Shown: one piece after another, positions 9,595 through 16,678 of the stretch | Numbering within the stretch: the first letter of the stretch is position 1 | Layout of the letters: the number at the start of each line of letters is the position of its first letter | Origin: Methanobacterium_D oryzae | Lineage (GTDB): Archaea; Methanobacteriota; Methanobacteria; Methanobacteriales; Methanobacteriaceae | Direction of reading: 5' to 3' | Assembly: GCF_050433505.1 (NCBI RefSeq) | Contig: NZ_JBNPXC010000001.1 | Location: 1,240,001-1,304,000 of the forward strand | Length of the DNA: 64,000 nucleotides | Made by a program: the position numbers and the translations under genes | Notes under the pieces: generated by a model | The model's input: only the letters and a program-made list of their open reading frames with translations | Databases searched by the model: none | Told to the model about the DNA's origin: nothing

Positions 9595-9632
9595 AAAGTA
9601 AGATAAGAAATATCTTACTTTTCAACCTTTTT
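9595..9632 (+). terminator. Hairpin terminator after the Lys-rich secreted protein
   Basis: An 11-bp perfect stem (AAAGTAAGATA at 9595-9605 with TATCTTACTTT at 9611-9621, five-base loop) is followed by a run of Ts at 9627-9632, about 20 bases after the stop codon. It could also serve the convergent small gene ending at 9668. Confidence 0.65.
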
Positions 9633-9667
9633 TATAAAAAACAATATTAAAAATAAAAAGTTAGACA

Positions 9668-9925
9668 TTATCCATATGAACCAATTTTTTGCAAATTAAA
9701 ATTATGGACATGGAACACATGAATATGGCTTCGCATGCGATTTAATTTGCGTAATGCAGGTCTTAAATCTATCTTAAACCATTTATCAAGGCCGTAAATT
9801 TTCTTTTTACCCTCTTTTATTCTTTGAACGATTTCCATTATCTCTGCTGGTTCTAGATGATGCCAATAGGATTTATCATATCTAAGTTTAGATATTATAT
9901 CCCAACAATTTACTTTGTCATTCAC
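9668..9925 (-). CDS. Small hypothetical protein, paralogue B
   Basis: An 85-residue protein starting with GTG; GGAGGCGAT lies upstream with a spacing matching the paralogue at 7593-7841. The two share CWDIISKLRYDKSYW, LEPAEIMEI, KKKIYGLD and LRPALRKL patterns, then diverge towards the C-terminus, which here is His-rich (HIHVFHVHNF). It has no signal peptide, membrane segment or known motif. Conservation of protein and upstream DNA in both copies suggests the family is under selection, but the function is unknown. Confidence 0.7.
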   Translation of the reverse strand: MNDKVNCWDIISKLRYDKSYWHHLEPAEIMEIVQRIKEGKKKIYGLDKWFKIDLRPALRKLNRMRSHIHVFHVHNFNLQKIGSYG

Positions 9926-10200
9926 TATATCGCCTCCGAAATCATAAATAAAAAATAATTGTAATCAATGTTAATCAAAAAGACAAAGATATGAAAATTA
10001 ATATTAGTGTAATTGGAAATATAGTTTATTATATGGTCCTAAATCTCTAATAAACTTTTCTATATGTCTATAATACTATAATAATAATTTACTTATAGTA
10101 ATATTTTTTAAAAGGGAAAAATAACATTTAATTATAAAAATAGAACAAGTTAGGATCAAAATTGTAAAACATAAAAATTAATTTAATACTTTCAAGCATT

Positions 10201-10407
10201 TTATTTTTTAAGCCCATCTTGCAAGTTAAGACTGCAAATAAACAAATTAGTAAAAATTTCTTCTGAAATAGCGTCTTTTTCATCTTCAGGGACTTTTCCA
10301 TCTACTACGTCAACTATATAATCTATAAGACCTTTTATTGAATCTTCCCAATCTTCAAATTCCTTTGATTCCATTATTTTATTATACTCGTTATTAGTAA
10401 ATTGCAT
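10201..10407 (-). CDS. Small acidic hypothetical protein
   Basis: A 68-residue acidic protein, largely helical by composition (NNEYNKIMES, DWEDSIKGLIDYIVDVVDGK, EEIFTNLFICSLNLQDGL). It starts at ATG 10407-10405 with GGAGATTC as a plausible SD just upstream. There are no membrane segments or recognisable motifs. It is a monocistronic orphan between two other short unknown genes, and could be a protein-binding partner; nothing in the context says of what. It is kept as a gene because of its good SD and coherent composition. Confidence 0.5.
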   Translation of the reverse strand: MQFTNNEYNKIMESKEFEDWEDSIKGLIDYIVDVVDGKVPEDEKDAISEEIFTNLFICSLNLQDGLKK

Positions 10408-10693
10408 CTATGAATCTCCTGCAGTATCAGCAACCTTATTACTACTTTATCCTTTTTCATATAATAAATTAATTATTCTTTTGTTCTTAATTCGCTTAAA
10501 ATTCATTAGGGTGTCAATTAATAAAATAATAAACAATTCTTCAAAAATTTTCAAAAATTAAAGCGTGAAAAGGATTATTATTAAACATTATATTGGCCAC
10601 ACATATTGTATGATAAGGGGGATCTGTTCAAATATCCTGAAGATTTATTATATTTTAAGATAAAATAATAAGAATAGTTTTGGAGTGATTTTA

Positions 10694-10924
10694 ATGGCTA
10701 AAGAATGGAGAGTTTTATGGTTTGGAGATAGAGATTCTAATGGAAATCCTATCGTAGATGAACTAAGTAGAATATTAGACATAGAAAAACAATTAAATAT
10801 GTATGAAAGTAAAGGGTGGAAGATATATCCTGAAAGCTTTAGTAAGAATGTAGAAGGCAATGGTTATATAATGCTAGCGTCTCTAACAGAAGAAGCACAG
10901 GAAAAGAAAAAGAAGGAGAAATGA
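10694..10924 (+). CDS. Small hypothetical protein
   Basis: A 76-residue protein. The ATG at 10694 is chosen over a GTG nine bases upstream because GGAGTGA at 10682-10688 lies at the right distance. It begins AKEWRVLWFGDRDSNGNP, carries MYESKGWKIYPESF in the middle and ends in a Lys/Glu tail (EEAQEKKKKEK). The GWK...P pattern is typical of short DUF4177-like proteins, but I cannot name it with confidence. It is directly followed by a frameshifted membrane gene, with which it may once have formed an operon. Confidence 0.55.
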   Translation: MAKEWRVLWFGDRDSNGNPIVDELSRILDIEKQLNMYESKGWKIYPESFSKNVEGNGYIMLASLTEEAQEKKKKEK

Positions 10925-10928
10925 GTAA

Positions 10929-11184
10929 ATAATTGAACTTAGAAAATATCATAGGCTTGTAATTATTGCTGCGTTTGCAGGGGCAATTTTATCTAAAGTA
11001 TTTGGATTTGACTTGTTATTTTATTTGCTTATTATAATTGGATGGGGGACTGGCTTTAGGTAATTTAGATAATAAAGAAGGAAAAAGTGGATTTTTCTAT
11101 TTAGGATTGTTGGGATTAATTTGTTTTTTAGCTTTCTCAATGTTTATAATTCTTAGTTATGTATATGTATTCGTTTTAAAATAA
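10929..11184 (+). pseudogene. Frameshifted small membrane protein gene
   Basis: Two adjacent frames read as halves of one small membrane protein. The first (10929-11063) encodes RLVIIAAFAGAILSKVFGFD and LLFYLLIIIGWGTG, then meets TAA. The second, shifted by +1, continues ALGNLDNKEGKSGFFYLGLL and CFLAFSMFIILSYVYVFVLK to a stop at 11184. Joined, they give about 85 residues with three or four hydrophobic segments. No proper start codon is visible: an in-frame TAA precedes the first half. A decayed gene is the simplest reading; a sequencing indel near 11055 is the alternative. Confidence 0.45.
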
Positions 11185-11221
11185 AAAAGAGGGTTTAAAA
11201 GCCTCAATTGCTTATTTAACC

Positions 11222-12052
11222 TTATTCGGAATATTTTTCAATAAACCAAGTTATAAGTTCACTTGCAATACTCATCTTAGAGGGTGGTAGCTCAATTTCA
11301 TCTGGAGCAAACCATTTTGCATCCAATATCTCTTTCTCGTCAACCTTTATCTCTCCACTATCATATTCTGCTGTAAACCCGAGCATGAGGGAATGAGGAT
11401 ATGGCCAGGGCTGGCTGCTGAAATATTTGATATTTTTAACTTTTATGCCTACTTCTTCTTCTGTTTCTCTCATCACAGCTTCTTCAAGGGTTTCTCCAGC
11501 TTCTACAAATCCGGCGATGAGACTGTATCTATTATAGCCTCCATAAGAGTGTTTGGCCATCAATAATTTGCCATTTTTAACAATTGCAGTTATCACAGCT
11601 GGTGAAATGCGGGGAAAATTCATATGTCCACATTCAGGGCAAACTTTGGCCATTTCATGATCTGCAGTCACGGTGAAGGCTCCGCACTTACCGCAGAACT
11701 CGTGATTTTTGTCCCAATTAATGATCTGAATGGCCCGGCCAGCCAGAAGATATATATCTTCATCTAAAAACTCGTAAAGTGATCTTAAATCCTCGAAAGA
11801 GAAACTTTCAGGAGTTTTGGTGTCTTCAGCGACTTCTGCAGCATAAACTGGATGATCTTCAAGTGTGCCCAAATAAATTGTTCTAATTGGAATAATGGAT
11901 AATTCTTTTAAATTATCAGTAAAAGGAAGATTATAGTTAGTGTTTATGAGTAATTTTGAGTCGTTAAAAATGAACCAGTAAGATGGAATGTTACTTGCGC
12001 ATTGGGATTTAAATGCTGGTTTGTATCTTTTATATATGCTTTCTCTTTTCAT
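11222..12052 (-). CDS. nudC: NAD(+) diphosphatase (Nudix hydrolase, NudC type)
   Basis: NudC-type enzymes hydrolyse NADH/NAD+ to NMN(H) and AMP, and in bacteria also remove NAD caps from RNA. The 276-residue protein has a zinc ribbon (Cys120, Cys123, Cys138, Cys141), a full Nudix box at 181-202 (GFVEAGETLEEAVMRETEEEVG pattern, catalytic Glu residues present) and the NADH-specific signature SQPWPYPHS at 213-221. All key residues appear intact. It is not in an operon. Fragments resembling its 5' end recur in the next 4.6 kb on the same strand (12745-12856, 14916-14954, 16576-16635), which is unusual. Confidence 0.93.
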   Translation of the reverse strand: MKRESIYKRYKPAFKSQCASNIPSYWFIFNDSKLLINTNYNLPFTDNLKELSIIPIRTIYLGTLEDHPVYAAEVAEDTKTPESFSFEDLRSLYEFLDEDIYLLAGRAIQIINWDKNHEFCGKCGAFTVTADHEMAKVCPECGHMNFPRISPAVITAIVKNGKLLMAKHSYGGYNRYSLIAGFVEAGETLEEAVMRETEEEVGIKVKNIKYFSSQPWPYPHSLMLGFTAEYDSGEIKVDEKEILDAKWFAPDEIELPPSKMSIASELITWFIEKYSE

Positions 12053-12238
12053 GACTAATATGTTATTTTAGCTTCAAATAAATAATTATTTATATGCAAT
12101 TGTATAGTAAAGATTGAAAAACCAAAGACAAAAATAATTAGCCTTTTAAGGCATTGTAAATAAAATAAAGTGTGGTATTAGGTTACAGACTTTCAAAATA
12201 TATCGGAAGAAAAATATAAAAATGTTACAGGTGCTTAA

Positions 12239-12691
12239 ATGGTTTCCAATGAAGAAATTAGACAAAAACTCATGAATAAAAGGGAAGGAACAGCCATAAA
12301 TGGTTAGTTAGTATGTGATAATTGCGGTAGTTATTACGAATTACAACCTGGAGAATCGCCAGAGGACTTCAATCTTGATTGTGATTGTGGAGGACAGTTA
12401 TTAAAAAACCCAACTAATACTTTATATTATTCAGAAGATGAATATAGTTCCCTTATATTATTTTCATATATCTTAATTCTTTTTACAGGGCCATTGGCAA
12501 TAATACCTGCTTTATATCTTCTTACAAGGGATAATGAAAAAGCTAGATTTAATGGTAAAATAATATTATTAATTGCCATAGCTTACACGGTTTTAATTGT
12601 TTTAGCTCAGGCAATGCTTTATAATGCCTATTTCGGAGGGTCTGGTGTTGATCATGCTCCAGATATTGCCAGTGTTCGAAGTTCTAGATAA
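12239..12691 (+). pseudogene. Zinc-ribbon membrane protein gene with in-frame amber stop
   Basis: From ATG 12239, with AGGTG a few bases upstream, a 151-codon frame is open except for a single TAG at 12305-12307 (codon 23). Read through, it encodes a 22-residue start, then LVCDNCGSYYELQPGESPEDF and CDCGG (a Cys4 zinc-ribbon pattern), then two membrane segments (about 64-86 and 100-123). The sequence before and after the TAG is continuous in frame and sensible, so a Tyr-to-stop or similar substitution is likely. No pyrrolysine genes are visible in this window. It could be a recent pseudogene, a base-calling error or a product restarted downstream. Confidence 0.6.
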
Positions 12692-13137
12692 TTTTTAATT
12701 AAATTCTTTAATCCAGGGATTATATAATAATTGAAGTATTGTTTTAATTTGAATAAGGTTTATGAGCAACTTATAAGAATAGGAAATATGGATAGAAGAG
12801 TTCTTTTTTCGAGGATAACTGCGGCTGGTATCCTTGTAGATACTTTCTCTTTTCATAACTATTAGGTATGAGGCTTTGGATAAATATATTATCTCAATTT
12901 TAGACTTTATCATCTGATGTTTTTACTATTAAAAATACCTTAAAACATGAATTTTTGATTCATTCAGATTCTAAAATTTATAAACTATAATATTTCGTAT
13001 AAAAAAAGACAATATTATTGCTAATGTAGGTTTTTTGCCGATTAACTATACTTTTTTATTTAATAAAACATAGATATATAGTAATAAATGTAATTAGATG
13101 AAAATACACATGAAAAATCCTAAAGAGGTAAAAAAAT
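12692..13137. other. Intergenic region with a nudC remnant
   Basis: A 446-base gap between the amber-interrupted gene and the VOC-AHSA1 gene. It holds the decayed nudC 5' fragment (12745-12856, minus strand) and otherwise AT-rich DNA; the last part must contain the promoter of the VOC-AHSA1 gene, whose SD-like AAGAGG lies near 13121-13126. I see no other gene. Confidence 0.5.
12745..12856 (-). pseudogene. Decayed nudC 5' fragment 1
   Basis: On the minus strand the sequence starts ATGAAAAGAGAAAGTATCTAC (MKRESIY), the same as the start of nudC. With one frameshift it continues RYQP..., then further along YKLLINL, matching nudC residues 8-12 and 33-38 (RYKPA, SKLLINT). After about 110 bases the resemblance fades. 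It is too short and broken to encode a Nudix domain, so it is a remnant of a partial duplication rather than a gene. Confidence 0.55.
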
Positions 13138-13953
13138 ATGTCGAAGATTGTACATTTTGAGATACCTGCAGATGATCCTAAAAGGGCTATAAAGTTTTAT
13201 GAAGACGTGTTTGGATGGAAAATTGAGAAATGGGATGCGCCTGTTGATTACTGGCTGATAACCGCTGGTGAAGATGATGATCCAGGCATTAATGGTGCCA
13301 TTATGCCTAAAGAATCAGGTAATATGGTTAGAGATACCATTAGCGTTAATTCATACGATAAATTTGCCAAGAAAATTGAAAGTGAAGGTGGGAAGATGTT
13401 GACTGAAAAGATGACCATTCCAGGTATGGGCTTCAACGGATTTTTCCAAGATACCGAGGGAAATGTCATGGGTATAATAGAAATTACAATGATATATATT
13501 ACTAAAATCTTCAACTCACCACCAGAGAAGGTGTGGAAGGCATGGACTGATCCTGAAAGTGTTAAACACTGGTGGGGGCCAAAAGACTTCACAGCACCTT
13601 TTGCCAAGCTCGATCTAAAGGTAGGAGGAACATATCTTTACAGTATGCGGTCTCCCGAGGGCCAGGACTTCTGGAGCACTGGTGTCTATAAAGAAATCGT
13701 TCCTCAAAAGCGAATAGCAGCCACAGACAGCTTTTCAGACGAGGAAGGTAACGTGGTGCCTGCTTCGCACTACGGAATGAGCGGGGACTGGCCTTTAGAG
13801 TTAGAAGTAACAGTAACCTTCCAGGAAGTGGATGGTAAGACCAAGTTAACTATACAACATGCATGTTTTCCAGATAAAGAAAATAGAGATTTAGCAGAAG
13901 CTGGTTGGAACGAATCACTGGACAAACTTGCCGAATACTTGGAGAGAGGCTGA
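13138..13953 (+). CDS. Two-domain fusion: VOC (glyoxalase-like) plus AHSA1/SRPBCC
   Basis: Residues 1-116 form a VOC-family domain (VHFEIPADDPKRAIKFYEDV, FGWKIEKW, DPGINGAI, FFQDTEGNVMGI). It is closely similar to the free-standing 121-residue VOC protein at 26007-26372. Residues 118-271 form an AHSA1/SRPBCC domain (FNSPPEKVWKAWTDPE, HWWGPKDFTAPFAKLDLKVGG, GWNESLDKLAEYL). VOC domains use a metal site for small-molecule chemistry or binding and AHSA1 domains bind hydrophobic ligands, so the fusion suggests a small-molecule or antibiotic-resistance type role, but no substrate can be named. The AHSA1 half is visibly richer in G and C than the VOC half, suggesting a transferred module. A clean hairpin terminator follows. 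Confidence 0.85.
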   Translation: MSKIVHFEIPADDPKRAIKFYEDVFGWKIEKWDAPVDYWLITAGEDDDPGINGAIMPKESGNMVRDTISVNSYDKFAKKIESEGGKMLTEKMTIPGMGFNGFFQDTEGNVMGIIEITMIYITKIFNSPPEKVWKAWTDPESVKHWWGPKDFTAPFAKLDLKVGGTYLYSMRSPEGQDFWSTGVYKEIVPQKRIAATDSFSDEEGNVVPASHYGMSGDWPLELEVTVTFQEVDGKTKLTIQHACFPDKENRDLAEAGWNESLDKLAEYLERG

Positions 13954-13981
13954 ATTATAGCCACATCATGCTATAATTTTT
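13953..13981 (+). terminator. Hairpin terminator after the VOC-AHSA1 gene
   Basis: ATTATAGC (13954-13961) pairs perfectly with GCTATAAT (13970-13977) across an eight-base loop and is followed by Ts, overlapping the end of the stop codon. It is a typical intrinsic-terminator layout. Confidence 0.6.
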
Positions 13982-14146
13982 ACTATATGATCTTTTTAAT
14001 TGATCATAAACGCAATAATTTTTCTAAATTTTTCTTTTAATATTCTTTCACAAAAAAATTATACGTCATATTCGACCATTTTTAGCTACAATGTCGCTAT
14101 ATTTTAGAAGATTAATTAAAAAATGAATGTTTTATTTATATTTTTC

Positions 14147-14710
14147 TCAGACGTCCATTATCAAATTTGAGTGGGTGCTTGTGTGTCGAAAGAGCACCGC
14201 TGATACGACAAACAGCATGGCAAAGAACGCATTCAGAACAAACACGCCTAACACGCTTGGTGCCCAAGAAATAATTGAAGGCGGCCAGATAATAAGTGCG
14301 ATTACAGGAACCAGCATTTGAGTGAGCGCCACAGCAAACAATGTACGTGCCATTCCGCGTGGCTTAAAGCGTGCCACAAGAGATCCGATGATTCCAACAG
14401 CAAATACTGCTCCATACATCAAGTTGACGGATTGACTATCTCCGATAATACCAACAGCACCATTCACCCAGAAGAGGAGAAACGCTCCCGCAAGTCCAAT
14501 GCCAAAAGCGATCCGGTACATGGTTTTCTTCGACTTCCTCACTACGAGTTCATACGCAAGTCCAACGCTGAACAGGACTGTGCCCATTAAAACGAAATCG
14601 AATAAACTCCAGTTCACTTCGTCAGTAAACTGCATCGCCAGGAGAGGTATCATCAATATAAGTACTATGATGACAGCCCACACGATTAGTCTTTTTACAA
14701 TGTTTTGCAT
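14147..14710 (-). CDS. Integral membrane protein, probably acquired
   Basis: A 187-residue protein from ATG 14710; a TTG nine bases upstream has no better SD. It has about six hydrophobic segments: RLIVWAVIIVLILMIPLLA, FDFVLMGTVLFSVGLAYEL, IAFGIGLAGAFLLFWVNGAV, then further segments around residues 95-115, 125-145 and 155-175, ending in a short hydrophilic tail. It is clearly richer in G and C than its neighbours, and overlapping ORFs in other frames are long for that reason, which suggests horizontal acquisition. I do not recognise a functional motif; it resembles small bacterial membrane proteins of unknown role. It has no operon partner. Confidence 0.7.
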   Translation of the reverse strand: MQNIVKRLIVWAVIIVLILMIPLLAMQFTDEVNWSLFDFVLMGTVLFSVGLAYELVVRKSKKTMYRIAFGIGLAGAFLLFWVNGAVGIIGDSQSVNLMYGAVFAVGIIGSLVARFKPRGMARTLFAVALTQMLVPVIALIIWPPSIISWAPSVLGVFVLNAFFAMLFVVSAVLFRHTSTHSNLIMDV

Positions 14711-15150
14711 AAATAACAATTAATGATTTAAGAAATATATAAAATTTATTCCTTTTGGAAATCCTATCTTCATTTTACAGATAAATATTTTTGAACCGTG
14801 TATAGCCTTATTATAAAGTACAAAAATAAAAAGTATTTATCCCTGCAACTTCAATAATGGCACTATTTACTAAAAATAGACACTTTAAAGTCTTACAAGC
14901 ATATGTACAGTAACTTTACAAAAGATATATTTCGTAGATGATTTCTCTTTTCATAATTAATAGATAATTTAAGATGAGATATAATTATTCAAAAAAAATT
15001 CTGAAATTTAAAGAAGCGATTAGAATTCTATTTTGTACATCATTTTGGTTTATGATCCTAATTTGATTTTAAAAATTATTGAAGAGGGGGTAAAAAATTA
15101 AAGTTTCGATTTTAATTTTAACCGAAAAAGAAAGTTTATATGAGACTTTC
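14711..15150. other. Intergenic region with a short nudC remnant
   Basis: A 440-base AT-rich gap between the membrane protein and the second Alba gene. It contains a very short nudC-start look-alike (14916-14954, minus strand), a GAGGGGG tract near 15083-15090 that does not lead to a convincing ORF, and the terminator hairpin of the Alba gene at its right end. Nothing else is recognisable. Confidence 0.45.
14916..14954 (-). pseudogene. Decayed nudC 5' fragment 2
   Basis: The minus strand reads ATGAAAAGAGAAATCATCTACG (MKREIIYEIY) and then a stop, matching the first ten codons of nudC with two or three changes. The stretch preceding the ATG also loosely follows the region upstream of nudC. It is short, so chance is possible, but it is the second of three such copies on the same strand. 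Confidence 0.35.
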
Positions 15151-15152
15151 TT
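15128..15152 (-). terminator. Hairpin terminator of the second Alba gene
   Basis: On the minus strand AAGAAAGT pairs with ACTTTCTT across a nine-base loop, followed by a T-run (TTTTT), directly overlapping the stop codon of the Alba gene that ends at 15151. The layout is that of an intrinsic terminator. Confidence 0.55.
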
Positions 15153-15426
15153 ATCCTTTGTTCAGCAGTATTTCAATGGCTGAAACATTACTATTTGTTC
15201 CTTCATTATTTGAAACTTCTTCTGTGCTGATAGCAATAGATCCAAGTTCTGCATCTAATATAAACTTGTTTCTAACGATTTCGGCTACATCAACAGCTCT
15301 ACTTATGGCCCTTCCTCTGGCTTTCAACGTTACTTCTGGGGTTCCGTTGTTCATTTGTGTTACTACCGCTAATACATAATTCATTACTGGTTTATTCCCG
15401 ATGTATACTACATTATCTTCTGACAT
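15151..15426 (-). CDS. albA: DNA/RNA-binding protein Alba, second copy
   Basis: A 91-residue chromatin protein with the same motifs as the copy at 4978-5250: IGNKPVMNYVLAVVTQ with the conserved Lys, LKARGRAISRAVDVAEIVRNKF and AIEILLNKG. The start MSEDN at 15426 is chosen because GGAGGT lies eight bases upstream; the longer in-frame extension contains the SD itself. The two copies differ at about 15 of 90 positions, including the loop after KARGR and the acidic patch EVSNNEGTNSN. Two Alba paralogues are common in archaea and can heterodimerise. It is monocistronic, with a strong terminator. Confidence 0.95.
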   Translation of the reverse strand: MSEDNVVYIGNKPVMNYVLAVVTQMNNGTPEVTLKARGRAISRAVDVAEIVRNKFILDAELGSIAISTEEVSNNEGTNSNVSAIEILLNKG

Positions 15427-15538
15427 TCTTTTGACCTCCATCTTTGATATTATATTTTATTTTATGAGTTATTACACTTATGCATTTTATATTGAAAAAT
15501 TGTAAATGTTAATATGATTATAAATTTAATGTGAAATC

Positions 15539-15616
15539 ATGAGTGAACATAAACAAGTAAATATAAAAATAGATGAAGATTTTTATGTTCTTGAAGAAGT
15601 ATTAGAAGGATACTAA
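15539..15616 (+). pseudogene. Truncated 25-codon paralogue of the next gene
   Basis: This short frame encodes MSEHKQVNIKIDEDF followed by YVLEEVLEGY and a stop. It matches the first 24 residues of the gene that follows 46 bases later (MTGHKQVEIEIDEDF, VDEGLEDI) and then ends. It looks like the 5' remnant of a tandem duplication. It could still be translated as a tiny peptide; no strong SD precedes it. Confidence 0.45.
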
Positions 15617-15662
15617 TAAAAAAACTCACATTTAATGAATTATATTTTAAGTAGGTGTAACA

Positions 15663-16091
15663 ATGACTGGACATAAACAAGTAGAAATTGAAATAGATGA
15701 GGATTTTGTAATTTCGGTTGATGAAGGTTTAGAAGATATAATTAAAAATTTCTTCCACTGGGAACTTGATACATGCAACTGCTGTATTGATTATAAAGGC
15801 TCAGTATGGATAGAATTTTGCGATTTTGAAGATTGGAAACAATTTTTACAATTAGCACTACGCAATAACATTGCTGTAAAGGGAAGTAGTAATCGAGAAA
15901 CTCTCTGGGACTTCCTTCAAGAAAAAGCAGATGTAAAATTAGTATATGACGAAGAACTCATTGAAGACCCAAATAATGAAGAAGAAGTTATAGGAACTGG
16001 CGTTCTGGTTATTTGCATGGGTTTAATGTTCCCGAAAGAATTACTAAATGACTTTAAAAAATTATTCTTTGAGGTACTACTACCTAAATAA
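15663..16091 (+). CDS. Hypothetical acidic protein
   Basis: A 142-residue acidic protein with an N-terminal strand-like segment (HKQVEIEIDEDFVISVDEGL), a Cys cluster (DTCNCCIDYKGSVWIEF), two Trp-containing helical stretches (FEDWKQFLQLAL, ETLWDFLQEKADV) and a hydrophobic patch GTGVLVICMGLMF near residue 112-124. AGTAGGTGTAACA precedes the ATG and can serve as SD. The closely spaced cysteines could bind a metal, but there is no established motif. A truncated copy of its 5' end lies just upstream. I do not recognise the family. Confidence 0.65.
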   Translation: MTGHKQVEIEIDEDFVISVDEGLEDIIKNFFHWELDTCNCCIDYKGSVWIEFCDFEDWKQFLQLALRNNIAVKGSSNRETLWDFLQEKADVKLVYDEELIEDPNNEEEVIGTGVLVICMGLMFPKELLNDFKKLFFEVLLPK

Positions 16092-16144
16092 AAGCTATAA
16101 AAATAAATAGGGATTTAAAAGGAAGTTAAAAATAGGATCATTTT

Positions 16145-16447
16145 TCATAACCTTTTATCTGGAATTCTAAGAGTATCTGAACTACCCTTTCCAGGTTTTG
16201 AATCATCAACAAACTTTTCAGATGTTCTTTTAGTTTCTTTTGCCTTTGGTCTTATGAGTCCACGTTCCATGAAATAGTCTTCCTCTAACAATTTATCTAA
16301 AACTTCCTTGAAATCTGTCCTTGTTAAACTGGGGAATTTACTTTTTAATTTTTTATATAATTGTTTTTCAAGATAAACGCCGTTATGCGCTTTAAGCATA
16401 TCATCAGCCTTCTTTTCTATCTTGGTTAGTTTATCATTATCAGTCAT
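16145..16447 (-). CDS. Hypothetical protein with possible winged-helix segment
   Basis: A 100-residue basic protein starting at an ATG preceded by AGGAGAATTAA. Residues 25-68 (EKQLYKKLKSKFPSLTRTDF, then VLDKLLEEDYFMERGLIRPK) have the helix-turn-helix-wing rhythm of a winged helix, as seen in small archaeal DNA-binding proteins. The C-terminal 30 residues are polar and probably disordered. The DNA-binding role is inferred from this pattern only. Its neighbours give no functional link; it lies just outside the conflict-type cluster. Confidence 0.6.
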   Translation of the reverse strand: MTDNDKLTKIEKKADDMLKAHNGVYLEKQLYKKLKSKFPSLTRTDFKEVLDKLLEEDYFMERGLIRPKAKETKRTSEKFVDDSKPGKGSSDTLRIPDKRL

Positions 16448-16575
16448 ATTTAATTCTCCTAATTTGAAGGTTTATTTAATTATCATTCATTTATATATTT
16501 TCTAAATAAAGTAAATTCTCATGATGAAATTAATTTTAAATCTATTTAAAATCTGCAAATTAAATAAAATCAGTA

Positions 16576-16635
16576 GGCCCGACTGCGGGTTTTTCGGGTG
16601 CTGCTGGCTGGTATCTTTTGAGCTTCTCTTTCCAT
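16576..16635 (-). pseudogene. Decayed nudC 5' fragment 3
   Basis: The minus strand reads ATGGAAAGAGAAGCTCAAAAG, then ATACCAGCCAGCA. Frame-shifted once, this gives M-RE...RYQPA, again echoing the start of nudC (MKRESIYKRYKPA). The bases before the ATG (CCTAATAGTC) match those before fragment 1 (CCTAATAGTT), so the similarity extends upstream of the coding start. The downstream half is unusually GC-rich. Confidence 0.4.
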
Positions 16636-16678
16636 GACTATTAGGTTTAGGCATAATAATGTATCAATAAATAAAAAT

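Noticed and set aside
14318..14723. Plus-strand ORFs opposite the GC-rich membrane protein
   Set aside because: The minus-strand frame encodes a coherent multi-TM protein; the plus-strand frames are a by-product of higher GC.
16560..16620. Possible GC-rich hairpin (CCCGA...TCGGG) as a terminator or RNA
   Set aside because: The pairing is short and the loop long; the segment is better explained as a nudC remnant.
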